This document shows, piece by piece, positions 9,343 to 16,944 of a stretch of DNA of 64,000 nucleotides. Positions within the stretch are counted from its first letter, which is position 1; every line of letters begins with the position of its first letter. Below the pieces are notes generated by a model. The model did not search any database. It saw only the letters and a list, made by a program, of their open reading frames with translations, and was not told the DNA's origin. The translations under genes were made by a program, and so were the position numbers. Origin of the DNA: Vicinamibacterales bacterium (GTDB taxonomy: Bacteria > Acidobacteriota > Vicinamibacteria > Vicinamibacterales > UBA2999); contig JBAZYO010000006.1 in the NCBI GenBank assembly GCA_041659285.1, forward strand, positions 1 to 64,000. Direction: 5' to 3'.

Positions 9343-9533
9343 GAGCGCAGCAGCGGAGCTTGATTGCGGAGATACTCGTGGACCGCGTCGCGGACGACCC
9401 AGGCAATGGAGACGCGCTTTCGCTCCGCCGCCTTCTTCAGGTCGGAGTAGTCGTCGATTGGAATCGTGACTGAAAGCCTGGCCGGGTTGGCTTCCTCAGA
9501 TTCGGTAGTTCGGATGGGGTTCTTCTTCGCCAT
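9339..9533 (-). CDS. Ribbon-helix-helix regulator heading the R-M operon (64 aa)
   Basis: A CopG/Arc-type DNA-binding protein: the strand PARLSVTIPIDDYSDLKKAAE followed by helices KRVSIAWVVRDAVHEYL is the classic RHH pattern, with Arg/Ser/Thr strand residues facing the DNA groove. Sixty-four residues is normal. Its gene overlaps the methylase start by ATGA. The region just before its ATG holds three CACCAC/GTGGTG boxes, so it most likely represses its own operon, in the way controller (C) proteins, which are HTH rather than RHH, time expression in other R-M systems. That an RHH protein fills this role is inference from position. Confidence 0.82.
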   Translation of the reverse strand: MAKKNPIRTTESEEANPARLSVTIPIDDYSDLKKAAERKRVSIAWVVRDAVHEYLRNQAPLLRS

Positions 9534-9538
9534 GACCG

Positions 9539-9561
9539 CACCACCTTACACCACGGTGGTG
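9539..9561 (-). promoter_or_regulatory. Likely RHH operator before the R-M operon
   Basis: CACCAC occurs at 9539-9544 and 9549-9554, a 10-bp step (one helical turn), and the second copy forms a perfect inverted repeat with GTGGTG at 9556-9561. The cluster starts six bases before the RHH start codon and covers its Shine-Dalgarno AAGGTGG, so binding would block transcription and perhaps translation. Spaced half-sites of this kind are typical for RHH proteins. Confidence 0.65.
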
Positions 9562-9646
9562 CACGTGCCAAGACGGAATCGGAAAGTCTTGAAATATGGG
9601 GGGCTCCAGCCGATTCACCCGTCGCCTGGCTTCTATCAGGTGGCGG

Positions 9647-10633
9647 TTACGAGGACTGGCCCGCCTTGCTGTCGAACGGCCTGAAGTAGGGATTCTTGTG
9701 CACCTGGGCGGCCTGCACTTTCTGAACCAGAAACGCCGTCAGGTCTTCCCGCTGCTCAAGGACGAAGATGATCTCCTGCAAATGGCAGAGCGCGACGATC
9801 TTGTGTTGGAGAAACTCGCGGGCCGTGTGGACCGCCGGATCGGTGTAGTCGCTCGCGGAAATGAAGAGTCCACGCGCCTCCGGCCTGCCGATCAGGCGGA
9901 CGAGGTGTTCGGAGATCTGCGCCTTGCCGACCGGGTCCCTGTACCACTTCATCTCGATGAAGTAGAGAGCGCCCTTGAGTTCAATCACGCCGTCGATCTG
10001 TTCGACGATGCCTTCGCCGCCGACGCCGACCAGATGAAACGCCTCCTGAACCAAGATGCCGTAAGCATCAAAGAGGCCATTCAAGGCGCCTTCCAACTTC
10101 TTCCCGCGTTGTTGAGGCGTAAGGGAGGCGCCGAACAAGGCATAGAGTGCCTGCTTCGCAGCGTCGATCTTCGCCGTTCTCTCCTGTTTTGCGCGGCTGA
10201 CCTTGTCGGCGTCCGCCAGTCGCGCCTTTCGTTCTTCCTCGCGCTCGATGTTCATCCGCGTGAAGGAATCCTTCTGGTTCACCACGTCGCGGATGCTGGC
10301 GACAAGCCCCTTGGCCTTGAGCTGGTCGTCCGGCCAGCAGGCGTCGAAACTCGTAAACTCGACGACCCGCCGCAGGACTTCTCGACGGCACCGCAGCATG
10401 GATTCACCGCGCGCGTTCAGCCGCTCCAGGGTGAGCCGCGCAATCTCATTCTTGCGAATGTCGTCGGGCGCGTCCGCGACCCGCTGCGCGAGGTCGTGGA
10501 GAAGTTCGTCCGGCACGCCGGCCCCGCGAAAGAAGACCAGCATGTCCTTCTTCGAGCGGTTCAATGCCGGAATGGTGTCAACCAAGAGATTGAACAGTTC
10601 GGGCGGGTAATGGAAGGTGATGTCTGCCGTCAT
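9647..10633 (-). CDS. Mrr-like restriction endonuclease (328 aa)
   Basis: The C-terminal third has a PD-(D/E)XK core: EQIDGVIELKGALYFIEMKW puts Asp214, Glu227 and Lys229 in the right order, followed by a strand-helix region ISEHLVRLIGRPEARGLFIS typical of Mrr_cat nucleases. The N-terminal two thirds are helical with a charged stretch (about 128-160) and no domain I recognise. Mrr enzymes usually cut methylated DNA, so it may act against modified phage DNA. It lies upstream of the R-M operon in the same direction but with an 85-bp plus gap holding the RHH operator, so it is probably a separate unit. No partner methylase is adjacent. Confidence 0.8.
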   Translation of the reverse strand: MTADITFHYPPELFNLLVDTIPALNRSKKDMLVFFRGAGVPDELLHDLAQRVADAPDDIRKNEIARLTLERLNARGESMLRCRREVLRRVVEFTSFDACWPDDQLKAKGLVASIRDVVNQKDSFTRMNIEREEERKARLADADKVSRAKQERTAKIDAAKQALYALFGASLTPQQRGKKLEGALNGLFDAYGILVQEAFHLVGVGGEGIVEQIDGVIELKGALYFIEMKWYRDPVGKAQISEHLVRLIGRPEARGLFISASDYTDPAVHTAREFLQHKIVALCHLQEIIFVLEQREDLTAFLVQKVQAAQVHKNPYFRPFDSKAGQSS

Positions 10634-10823
10634 GGCGCGGTGCTCAGCATGTGGCTCCGTCGTGGATCAGCGTCTGACGCGCCGTGCGGCGCGGGAAACG
10701 ACGCTGGAGACGGCGGCCGTTGCCGCCGGTGAATCGAGCGATAGCTCCATGGATGGTTCCATCCGTGGGCGCCGGGGCGGGAGCAGGTGTCCCGCTCTTT
10801 CCCGACGCAAGAGAAGATGACAA
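10634..10823. other. Intergenic region between Mrr-like gene and tRNA-Leu
   Basis: 190 bp without a credible gene. It should contain the leftward promoter of the Mrr-like gene and the end of the tRNA transcript; I see no clear promoter elements, terminator with T-run, or repeat. Confidence 0.3.
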
Positions 10824-11159
10824 TGGTGCGGGCGGGGGGAGTCGAACCCCCACGGGCCGTTGAAGCCCTACGGATTTTCATACCGTCTACGGCTTTCGCC
10901 GCCCAGACACGACGCTTCGCAGCGCACGCGCCAGGTTTGCGGTCTGGACTATCCCTTCACCGTCTCCCGGATCGGCTCCGGGGCTTAGGTGCTGCCCGTC
11001 TAGTCTCTACACCTTCCCGGCGGAGCGGTTCCGTCCGGGCTTGGCTCGGGATTGCCATTTCAGGGTTCCCCGAATTTGAGCAGTTCTGCATCGCCGGTTT
11101 CCCGGCGAGCACTCAAGTTTTCCTTAAGTCCGTTGCGTCTGCCATTCCGCCACGCCCGC
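10824..11159 (-). tRNA. tRNA-Leu(UAA) interrupted by a group I intron
   Basis: Exon 1 is 11126-11159 (34 nt) and exon 2 is 10827-10878 (52 nt); CCA is encoded at 10824-10826. The acceptor arm GCGGGCG pairs with CGCCCGC, the anticodon stem ACGGA with TCCGT, the T arm is GGGGGTTCGACTCCCCC, and there is a long variable arm (GGGC/GCCC), as required for tRNA-Leu. After joining, the loop reads CTTAAAA with anticodon TAA. The intron lies between U34 and A35, the same place as in cyanobacterial tRNA-Leu(UAA). The gene sits inside the defence element beside the integrase, not in an rRNA or tRNA cluster. Confidence 0.93.
10879..11125 (-). other. Group I intron (IC3-like), 247 nt, in tRNA-Leu anticodon loop
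   Basis: P1 pairs exon ACUU plus intron AAG with CUUGAGU (11111-11117) and places a U-G wobble exactly at the 5' splice site. P2 is UCGCCGG-GAAA-CCGGCGA (11091-11108). The core segments GGCAAUCCCGAGCCAAGCC, AAGGUGUAGAGACUAGACGG with GCACCUAAG, and GGUGAAGGGAUAGUCC match the conserved P4/P6 and P7 strands of the Azoarcus/cyanobacterial IC3 introns. The last intron base is G. There is no homing-endonuclease ORF, so it is a minimal, probably self-splicing ribozyme. Confidence 0.92.
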
Positions 11160-11197
11160 AGTTCACAATCATAGGGTAACCGGGGAATTCAGGTCGT

Positions 11198-12475
11198 TCA
11201 AATCTCCTCGTCGTCCGCCGCCGCTCGCTTCGGCGGCTTCGACTTCTTTTTCGGCTTCATGACGTTGATCGCCGCTGCGTCGAGACTGGTCTTGATGTGG
11301 GCCGCGTAATACTTCTCAATCATCTCGACGCTGGTGCGGCAGTTCTTCGCAATCTGGTAAATGTCAGCGCCCTCCATGAGACGCAGACATATATATGTGT
11401 GGCGCAGGCTGTAAGCGGTGCGCGGCCGGCCCTCGCGGTCGGCGCGCAGTCCTTCTTCGTCAAGGATGGTCTTGAACAGTTCGCGATGCGACTTCGGGAA
11501 AATAAGATCAGTCGGTTTCGGAAGACGCCACGCGGCGGCATCTCCCGTGGTCGCGTGCTCCCCTCCGTCGCCGTTCTCCGCAGGATCGTTCGCCCGCATC
11601 GGGCGCAGCCGGGCCTTCAGCCGCTCGAACGGCCGCACGGCGCCGGTCATGCTCTTGCAGTAGCCGACGCCGCGCTTGCCGCGCACTTCGATTTCGAGGA
11701 TCGTCTCTCCGGTTGCGTCGTCCTCGACGATGGTCACGTCGCGGAACTGAAGGCGCCGCGCTTCGTCAGGCCGGACACCCGTGTTGGCCGCGAAGAGCAC
11801 ATAGTCGTGGAGTTGCTCTGATTCCCATTTGTAGCGGGGATTGAGCGGCTCCCGCGCCCGCTTCCGGGTCGCCTCGTAGAGCTTCTTGTATTCCTCGGGC
11901 GAGAACCACGCCCGGTGCGAGATTTTTGGCGAGGAACGGTACGGCGCGGAGAGGTCGGGCAAATGCGCCAGCCATCCCTTGCGGATCGCGGTCTTCAGCG
12001 TCTGGCGCAAAGTGACGATCTCCTGGTGCATCGTGTTGTGCGCGGGCGGCTTGCCGCGCTTCTTCACCGCCTCCTGCAGGCGGTGGATGCGGTATTCCTG
12101 CACCTGACCGGCGGTGATTTCCGAGAGGCCCATCTCACCGAAGAACGGCACGAGGTGCACGCGCGACCGCCAGTGCTGGCTGTCTACATAGACCTTGCTC
12201 CGCTGCCCCTGCGTAATGATGTCGTATTCGCGGAGGAACTGTTCGGACGCTTCGCGGAAGGTCTTCTCGGTCTTGATCTCGCCGGAGCGGAGCTTCCCCC
12301 GAAGCTGGAGATACCAGTCCTCGGCGACTTCCTTGGCCTTGGCGAGGCTCTCTTCCTTAGTGCTCTTGCGGCGGTTCCTGCCCGCAAGGTAGCTGGAACA
12401 CTGCCAGCAGCTGCTGTTGGGGCGCTTGTAGACGTGGACCTTGCCGCCCAGGATGGTGTGCTGTTCGGTCGTCAC
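11198..12475 (-). CDS. Tyrosine site-specific integrase of the element (425 aa)
   Basis: The core-binding helical domain spans about 70-180 and the catalytic domain 190-395. Catalytic Arg is in TGVRPDEAR (Arg235), the beta-strand Lys near 268, the second box is AYSLRHTY (Arg358, His359) and the nucleophile lies in EKYY (Tyr389 or 390). The first histidine of the usual HxLRH box is Tyr355 here. A lysine-rich tail follows. GTG at 12475 is chosen because GGAGGG lies six bases upstream. It is the last gene before the tRNA-Leu half-gene at 12609 and therefore the probable enzyme for insertion there. The tail ends 38 bp from the intron-bearing tRNA gene. Confidence 0.9.
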   Translation of the reverse strand: MTTEQHTILGGKVHVYKRPNSSCWQCSSYLAGRNRRKSTKEESLAKAKEVAEDWYLQLRGKLRSGEIKTEKTFREASEQFLREYDIITQGQRSKVYVDSQHWRSRVHLVPFFGEMGLSEITAGQVQEYRIHRLQEAVKKRGKPPAHNTMHQEIVTLRQTLKTAIRKGWLAHLPDLSAPYRSSPKISHRAWFSPEEYKKLYEATRKRAREPLNPRYKWESEQLHDYVLFAANTGVRPDEARRLQFRDVTIVEDDATGETILEIEVRGKRGVGYCKSMTGAVRPFERLKARLRPMRANDPAENGDGGEHATTGDAAAWRLPKPTDLIFPKSHRELFKTILDEEGLRADREGRPRTAYSLRHTYICLRLMEGADIYQIAKNCRTSVEMIEKYYAAHIKTSLDAAAINVMKPKKKSKPPKRAAADDEEI

Positions 12476-12608
12476 CTCGGCCCTCCAGAACGCCCTCTCA
12501 GAATGTGAAAATGTGAAAGAGTTGTGTAATGGTAACAGAGGTTAGGACGATACGAGTTATCTATCTGTGAATAAGCGTGTTACTGGCTGATCTCGGATTA
12601 ACAGTTGT
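12476..12608. other. Element end between integrase and tRNA half-gene
   Basis: 133 bp, clearly more AT-rich than the flanks, holding the integrase promoter and presumably arm-type integrase sites. Short repeated bits such as gttgtgtaatgg and gttgtgat are seen, but no clean arm-site consensus can be drawn by eye. Confidence 0.45.
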
Positions 12609-12649
12609 GATTTTAAGTCCTGTGCGTCTGCCAGTTTCGCCACCCCGGC
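12609..12649 (-). other. 5' half of a disrupted tRNA-Leu(UAA): likely attachment-site junction
   Basis: Read leftward, 41 bases form the 5' half of a tRNA-Leu: acceptor GCCGGGG, D-arm TGGCGAAACTGGCAGACGC, anticodon stem ACAGGA or CAGGA, loop CTTAAAA and TC. Then identity ends (ACAACTG instead of CTGTG). It has no intron. The break just after the anticodon loop is the mark of an integrase that recombines there. The intact tRNA elsewhere on the element shares the spliced core GGACTTAAAATC but differs at several positions in the acceptor and D arms, so this is not a simple duplication. Confidence 0.82.
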
Positions 12650-12713
12650 TTGGGCAATGCTTGAATCTTGCGATCTTGTGATTTGGTGAGTTGGCGATTC
12701 AAGAACTCTTGTC

Positions 12714-13241
12714 TTATTCCTGTAACCGCTTCAATAACTGTATCTGACCGGCATGATACAGGTCGTGGGCGGCGACGCCGCGCACCAGGCCCTCGAAAGT
12801 GAACGGCTTCCCTGGCGCCTTCCGCGTCCAGCGGGCGGCCGGGAATACAGCCACCGCGGCCCGCAGCCGGTCGTGCTCGTCCTCGAGCAACGCCAGGTCC
12901 GCGCGCCACTCGGCTCGCGTGCCTGCGATGGGACGCTTCCAGAAGTTGCTGCCCTCGAGCGCGAACGAGCGGCCCTTCTCGCCGGTGAGCCGCCGCCGGA
13001 TGTCGTACTTCCAGTAAGCGGCGTGCACCACCAGTTCCCAGATGTTGTGCGCGGACCGGCCCTGCCCCGCCGTCTTGTCCGCCGCAGTCTTGGCGGAGGT
13101 GGAAGCATGGGCGAAGGCGGATCGCCAGGCGGCCTGCTCCCGCGTCACCCCGCGCAGCGATCCGCGCAGGTTGGTGCCGTGCCACGACCGCTTGTCGAAG
13201 GCCTCGTCGATCGACGCCAGCAGCAACCGCGTCGTCGTCAT
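12714..13241 (-). CDS. DinB/YfiT-like metal-binding helical protein (175 aa)
   Basis: A DinB-superfamily four-helix bundle. The putative metal ligands are His in SAHNIWELVVHAAYWK and the two in HDLYHAGQI, the standard HxxxH of the last helix. Family members are thiol-dependent transferases or of unknown function, often induced by damage. ATG at 13241 is taken because the conserved helix begins right after it and it lies one base beyond the stop of the upstream gene. First chromosomal gene next to the element junction. Confidence 0.85.
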   Translation of the reverse strand: MTTTRLLLASIDEAFDKRSWHGTNLRGSLRGVTREQAAWRSAFAHASTSAKTAADKTAGQGRSAHNIWELVVHAAYWKYDIRRRLTGEKGRSFALEGSNFWKRPIAGTRAEWRADLALLEDEHDRLRAAVAVFPAARWTRKAPGKPFTFEGLVRGVAAHDLYHAGQIQLLKRLQE

Positions 13242-13242
13242 C

Positions 13243-13590
13243 TCAGTGCACCAGTTTGGATTCCCGCGGTCCGCCAATCACGCGCGTGATCATGTCGCTC
13301 AGCCGTGCCTCGGCGATCGCGAAGGGGCCGGCGCTGGCAGTGCCCAGCTGCATTTCGATATGGACCAGCACGCCGCCCGGGTCGGGGCTCACAATCCAGC
13401 TGAAGCCGCGCAGCGCGACAGCGGGAGGATCCCCCGCGGGGTCCCTCGCGCGATCGAGCGCCTTCAGCATCTGCTCGAGCAGCGTCTTGACGTCGGCGTC
13501 GGTCCAGTTGTCGGCGTCGGCCGGCACGCCCTTCATCTTATGGGTGACGGCGCCCGCACTCCCACGCACCCACACATCCACGTCAATCAT
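13243..13590 (-). CDS. Conserved hypothetical protein (115 aa)
   Basis: Not a family I can name. The sequence is a mixed alpha/beta protein with no signal peptide or membrane segment: MIDVDVWVRG at the start, a helical middle DVKTLLEQMLKALDRARD, then strands FSWIVSPDPGGVLVHIEMQL. ATG at 13590 is preferred to the longer upstream reading because the upstream part is low-quality arginine/proline text. It is packed between the hydratase and DinB genes with gaps of 13 and 1 bp, so it is operonic with both. Confidence 0.65.
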   Translation of the reverse strand: MIDVDVWVRGSAGAVTHKMKGVPADADNWTDADVKTLLEQMLKALDRARDPAGDPPAVALRGFSWIVSPDPGGVLVHIEMQLGTASAGPFAIAEARLSDMITRVIGGPRESKLVH

Positions 13591-13603
13591 CGCCACGGTT
13601 CCC

Positions 13604-14377
13604 TCACGAGTTCTTCCAGTTAGGCGCCCGCTTGTCAATCCAGGCCCGCACGCCCTCGGCGGCGTCATGCGTCTTGAGCAGGCCACCCAGGTAGTCGCGC
13701 TCCGCCGCGTCGAGCGCCGGCTCGGCCTGCGCGCGCAGGGTCAGCCGCGCCGCGCTCACCGCGTGCGCCAGCGCCACCGCCGAATGCGGTGACAGGTGCG
13801 TCTCGAACCACGCGCCGGCGGCGTCGAGCAGGCTCGAGGACGGCGCCACCATCGAGAGCAGGCCCGCATCATGCCAATACGCCGCCGCCTGCAGCTGGCC
13901 GGTCACGATGGCGCGGGTGGCGCGCGAGGCACCCACGCGCAGCGGCAACAGCGCCGCGGCCGCCGCCGGGAACGCGGCGAGCCGGATCTCCGGCAGACCG
14001 AACGTGGCCGCTTCGGTCGCGAGGATGTCGTCGCAGGCCAGCGCCAATTCGAAGCCGCCGCCCAGGCAGCGGCCATCCACCAGCGCGGCCGTCGGCGCCG
14101 GAAACGACAGCACCTGCTTGATCACGCGATTGGTTTCCGGCAACACCGTGGCCATCATGCCCGGCTCGTGTTCCTGAATCCTGGCGCCAAAGGAAAACTC
14201 GCCGGCGGCGCCTTCGATGGTGAGCCACTTGACGTCGCGCGTGGATTCCAGGCTGTGCAGCGCCTTGCCCAGCGCCCGCACCAGGTCCAGCGACAACAGG
14301 TTGCCCGGCGGCGCGTTCAACACGATGCGCTGCCATGCCCCCTCGCTGGACGACCGGATCTCGACGATGTCGCTCAT
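13604..14377 (-). CDS. Enoyl-CoA hydratase/isomerase family, dienoyl-CoA hydratase-like (257 aa)
   Basis: A crotonase-fold protein. Oxyanion-hole segments are [11 protein letters not shown] and [15 protein letters not shown]; FSFGAxxxEH followed by a Pro-rich loop is what I associate with cyclohexa-1,5-dienecarbonyl-CoA hydratases of aromatic degradation. [14 protein letters not shown] follows where other hydratases carry the catalytic glutamate. No benzoyl-CoA genes are nearby, so the substrate is open. ATG at 14377 overlaps the stop of the DUF255 gene by ATGA, indicating coupled translation. Confidence 0.8.
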   Translation of the reverse strand: MSDIVEIRSSSEGAWQRIVLNAPPGNLLSLDLVRALGKALHSLESTRDVKWLTIEGAAGEFSFGARIQEHEPGMMATVLPETNRVIKQVLSFPAPTAALVDGRCLGGGFELALACDDILATEAATFGLPEIRLAAFPAAAAALLPLRVGASRATRAIVTGQLQAAAYWHDAGLLSMVAPSSSLLDAAGAWFETHLSPHSAVALAHAVSAARLTLRAQAEPALDAAERDYLGGLLKTHDAAEGVRAWIDKRAPNWKNS

Positions 14378-16509
14378 GAGAACACGCTCGGATCGGTGGA
14401 CGGCGCGTCGCAGGCAAACGCCCGGCACACGTAGGCGGTGGCCTTGTCGTCAATCATCTTCATCTCCGCGACCCACGGCATGTGGACCGCCAATGCGGCC
14501 TGCTCCGACGGGTCCGCTAGCACCACGACGGCGAAGGGCCGGAACTGCTTGTGCGCGGCCTTCCAGAGTGCCTTCGTGTCCGCCGCGTCCCGCCGGCCCA
14601 CAATGACAATCTGATCGCCGCCGGCTTCGGTCGCCGACAGCACGGCCGCCATGAACGGTACCGCGCGGCCCTGGTCTTCGAGGCGTCCGCCAAACGACGC
14701 GATGGCCTCGGCGGCCCGCGCGCCGTAAACCGGTTCGCCGGTCAGGTGCGCCAGCGTCCACACGTTCAACGCTGACACCGCGGTCGGCGAAGGCTCAGCG
14801 CCATCGTAGTCCTCTTTCATCCGCAGCAGCACGGAGGGATCCGCGCCGGTGGTGCTGAACCAGCCGCCGCCTTCCGCATCCCAGAACAACTCGTCCTGCC
14901 GGGCCTGCAGTTCCCGGGCCCACGCGAGCCACTGTGCCCCGCCCGTCGCCTGGAACACCTCGAGCACGCCGAAGATGAGGAACGCAAAGTCTTCGGCGTA
15001 GCCCTCAATCGCGGCGTCCCCGGCACGGTAGCGGCGCAGCAACCGGCGCGTGGCCCCGTCCCACATGGTCTGCCTGATGAACGTCGCCGCGCGTACCGCA
15101 CTCTCGAGATGAGGCGCGCCGGGGTCGCCGCCATCAACGCCCAGGGCTTCGCCCGCTGACAGCACCCGAGAGGCCCGCGCGAAGGCGCCGATCATGAGGC
15201 CGTTCCAGGCGGTCAGGACCTTGTCATCCAACTGCGGGCGCGGGCGGTCGTTCCGCACGTCGAACAGGATTGCCCTGGCGCGCAACAACGCCTCGGCGAC
15301 CTCGACCGGCGTCTTGCCGCTGGCCCGCGAGAGGTCGGCAATCGACTGCGCCGTGTGCAGCAGGTTCTTGTTCACGAACTCCTGCTGCGGGTCGAACGGG
15401 GCGTTGCCGTTGGGCAGCACCCCGTACCGCCCCTCAAAGATCAGGCTGTCTTCCCCGAGCGCCGTCCGGATCTCGTCCCGGCCCCAGATGTAAAACGCGC
15501 CCTCCATCTTGTGTGCGTGCGGGTCGCTCTCGGAGCCAGGCGGCACGCTGTCGGCATCCTCCGCCGAGTAGAAGCCACCCGCGGCGTCGGTCATGTCGCG
15601 CTGGACGTACTGCAGCGTGTCTTCGGCGATCTGCGCAAAGAACGGATCGTCGCTCGCCTGCGCGGCCTCGAGATAGGCCAGCACGAGCTGGGCCTGGTCG
15701 TAGAGCATCTTCTCGAAGTGCGGCACGCGCCAGTTGCCGTCCACGGAATAGCGGTGAAAGCCGCCGCCGATGTGGTCGCGCATGCCGCCCAGCGCCATCG
15801 ACCGCAGCGTCTGCACGACCATGGCGCGGGCGCCGTCGTTGCCGGTGCGCGCGTGCTCGCGCAGCAGGAACAGCAGCTCGCTCGGCCGCGGGAACTTGGG
15901 CGCGTCGCCGAAGCCGCCGCGGCGGGTATCGAACGTCTGCTCGAACTGCTTGAACGTCTTCGCCAGCGCGGCCACGCCGGGCGTCCGCCGATCGTTCTGC
16001 CCCAGCGCGAGTTGCGCCAGGCGCGCGACGATTTCCGCCGCCGACTTGAGGACGTTGGCGCGGTCGTCTCGCCAGGCCCGGTTGATCTCGGTCAACACGT
16101 CGACGAAGCCCGGGCGGCCCCACTGCGAGGTGGGCGGGAAATAGGTGCCGCCGAAAAACGGCTGCAAGCCGGGCGTCAACCAGACGCTCATCGGCCACCC
16201 GCCGGAGCCGGTCGTGGCCTGGACGAACGTCATGTAGACGCGATCGACATCGGGCCGCTCTTCGCGATCGACCTTGATCGAGATGAAGTGGTCGTTGAGC
16301 ACCTTGGCGACGCCCGCGTGCTCGAACGACTCGCGCTCCATCACGTGGCACCAGTGGCAGGTGGCGTAGCCAATCGACAGGAAGATGGGCTTGCCGGCCG
16401 CGCGGGCCGCCTCGAACGCCGGCTCCCCCCACGGATACCAGTCAACGGGATTGTTCGCGTGCTGCAGCAGGTATGGGCTCTGCTCGCCCGCGAGACGATT
16501 TGGCATCAT
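14374..16509 (-). CDS. DUF255 thioredoxin-domain protein, YyaL/SPATA20-like (711 aa)
   Basis: The start ([21 protein letters not shown]) and CHWCHVME (Cys51, Cys54) are hallmarks of the DUF255 thioredoxin-like domain; the rest is an (alpha/alpha)6-barrel like that of N-acylglucosamine epimerase-type proteins, with [11 protein letters not shown] and GGTYFPP blocks. The full length fits the family (about 680-750). Its exact role is unknown; a redox or sugar-processing role has been suggested for homologs. Two adjacent ATGs (16507 and 16504) are equally possible starts. It heads the operon running down to DinB. Confidence 0.9.
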   Translation of the reverse strand: MMPNRLAGEQSPYLLQHANNPVDWYPWGEPAFEAARAAGKPIFLSIGYATCHWCHVMERESFEHAGVAKVLNDHFISIKVDREERPDVDRVYMTFVQATTGSGGWPMSVWLTPGLQPFFGGTYFPPTSQWGRPGFVDVLTEINRAWRDDRANVLKSAAEIVARLAQLALGQNDRRTPGVAALAKTFKQFEQTFDTRRGGFGDAPKFPRPSELLFLLREHARTGNDGARAMVVQTLRSMALGGMRDHIGGGFHRYSVDGNWRVPHFEKMLYDQAQLVLAYLEAAQASDDPFFAQIAEDTLQYVQRDMTDAAGGFYSAEDADSVPPGSESDPHAHKMEGAFYIWGRDEIRTALGEDSLIFEGRYGVLPNGNAPFDPQQEFVNKNLLHTAQSIADLSRASGKTPVEVAEALLRARAILFDVRNDRPRPQLDDKVLTAWNGLMIGAFARASRVLSAGEALGVDGGDPGAPHLESAVRAATFIRQTMWDGATRRLLRRYRAGDAAIEGYAEDFAFLIFGVLEVFQATGGAQWLAWARELQARQDELFWDAEGGGWFSTTGADPSVLLRMKEDYDGAEPSPTAVSALNVWTLAHLTGEPVYGARAAEAIASFGGRLEDQGRAVPFMAAVLSATEAGGDQIVIVGRRDAADTKALWKAAHKQFRPFAVVVLADPSEQAALAVHMPWVAEMKMIDDKATAYVCRAFACDAPSTDPSVFS

Positions 16510-16598
16510 CCGATCATACCGTGGGCCGCAGGTGCACCGACGCGAGCCAAATGCAGCCGCAGATTAGACGCAGATTACACAGAGACGCGGGTTCGCTG

Positions 16599-16620
16599 GC
16601 TCCGGCCTTACGGCCGGAGC
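16599..16620. repeat. REP-like palindrome copy 1
   Basis: Nine-base arms GCTCCGGCC and GGCCGGAGC with a TTAC loop; the copy at 16883-16904 is identical and both are preceded by tcgctg. Confidence 0.7.
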
Positions 16621-16622
16621 TT

Positions 16623-16698
16623 GCTCAGGTGATGAGACCGGGAGATGAGTCGGCAAACACGAGCCCTTCGACTCATCTCCCGGTCTCATCGCCTGAGC
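16623..16698. repeat. Long near-perfect inverted repeat (30-bp stem)
   Basis: Arms 16631-16652 and 16669-16690 are perfectly complementary over 22 bases, and beyond one mismatch a further seven pairs (GCTCAGG/CCTGAGC) extend the stem to 16623 and 16698. The loop is 16 nt. No T-run follows. Too long for a normal terminator; it may be a mobile or structured-RNA element. Confidence 0.75.
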
Positions 16699-16882
16699 AG
16701 CGCCGCGAAGCGGCGCCAGCGAACCGAGCGGCGAGCAAGCGACGTGATCCCGAACAGTTGGCAGGGCCTCGAGCCCGGATACGCATTACAGCGGGACCAG
16801 CGACAACCCGCCGCGGTCGAGGATCGCGCCGTCCCTGGGCGTTGGGAAGGCAACCTCTTGGCCGGGCCGCGAATGATCGCTG

Positions 16883-16904
16883 GCTCCGGCCTTACGGCCG
16901 GAGC
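16883..16904. repeat. REP-like palindrome copy 2
   Basis: Same sequence as 16599-16620, in the same flank context (tcgctg before it, then the GCTCCGGCC/GGCCGGAGC hairpin). Confidence 0.7.
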
Positions 16905-16944
16905 GACGGCGCACTTCGTGAAGCCGCATCGGCGCCCAATCTGC

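Noticed and set aside
10787..11179. Plus-strand 130-codon frame across the tRNA-Leu
   Set aside because: It covers the tRNA exons and group I intron; no protein features.
11198..12475. Integrase as a homing factor for the group I intron
   Set aside because: It is a tyrosine recombinase, not a homing endonuclease, and the intron has no ORF.
12613..13185. 190-codon minus frame overlapping the tRNA half-gene and DinB
   Set aside because: It is an alternative frame of the DinB gene.
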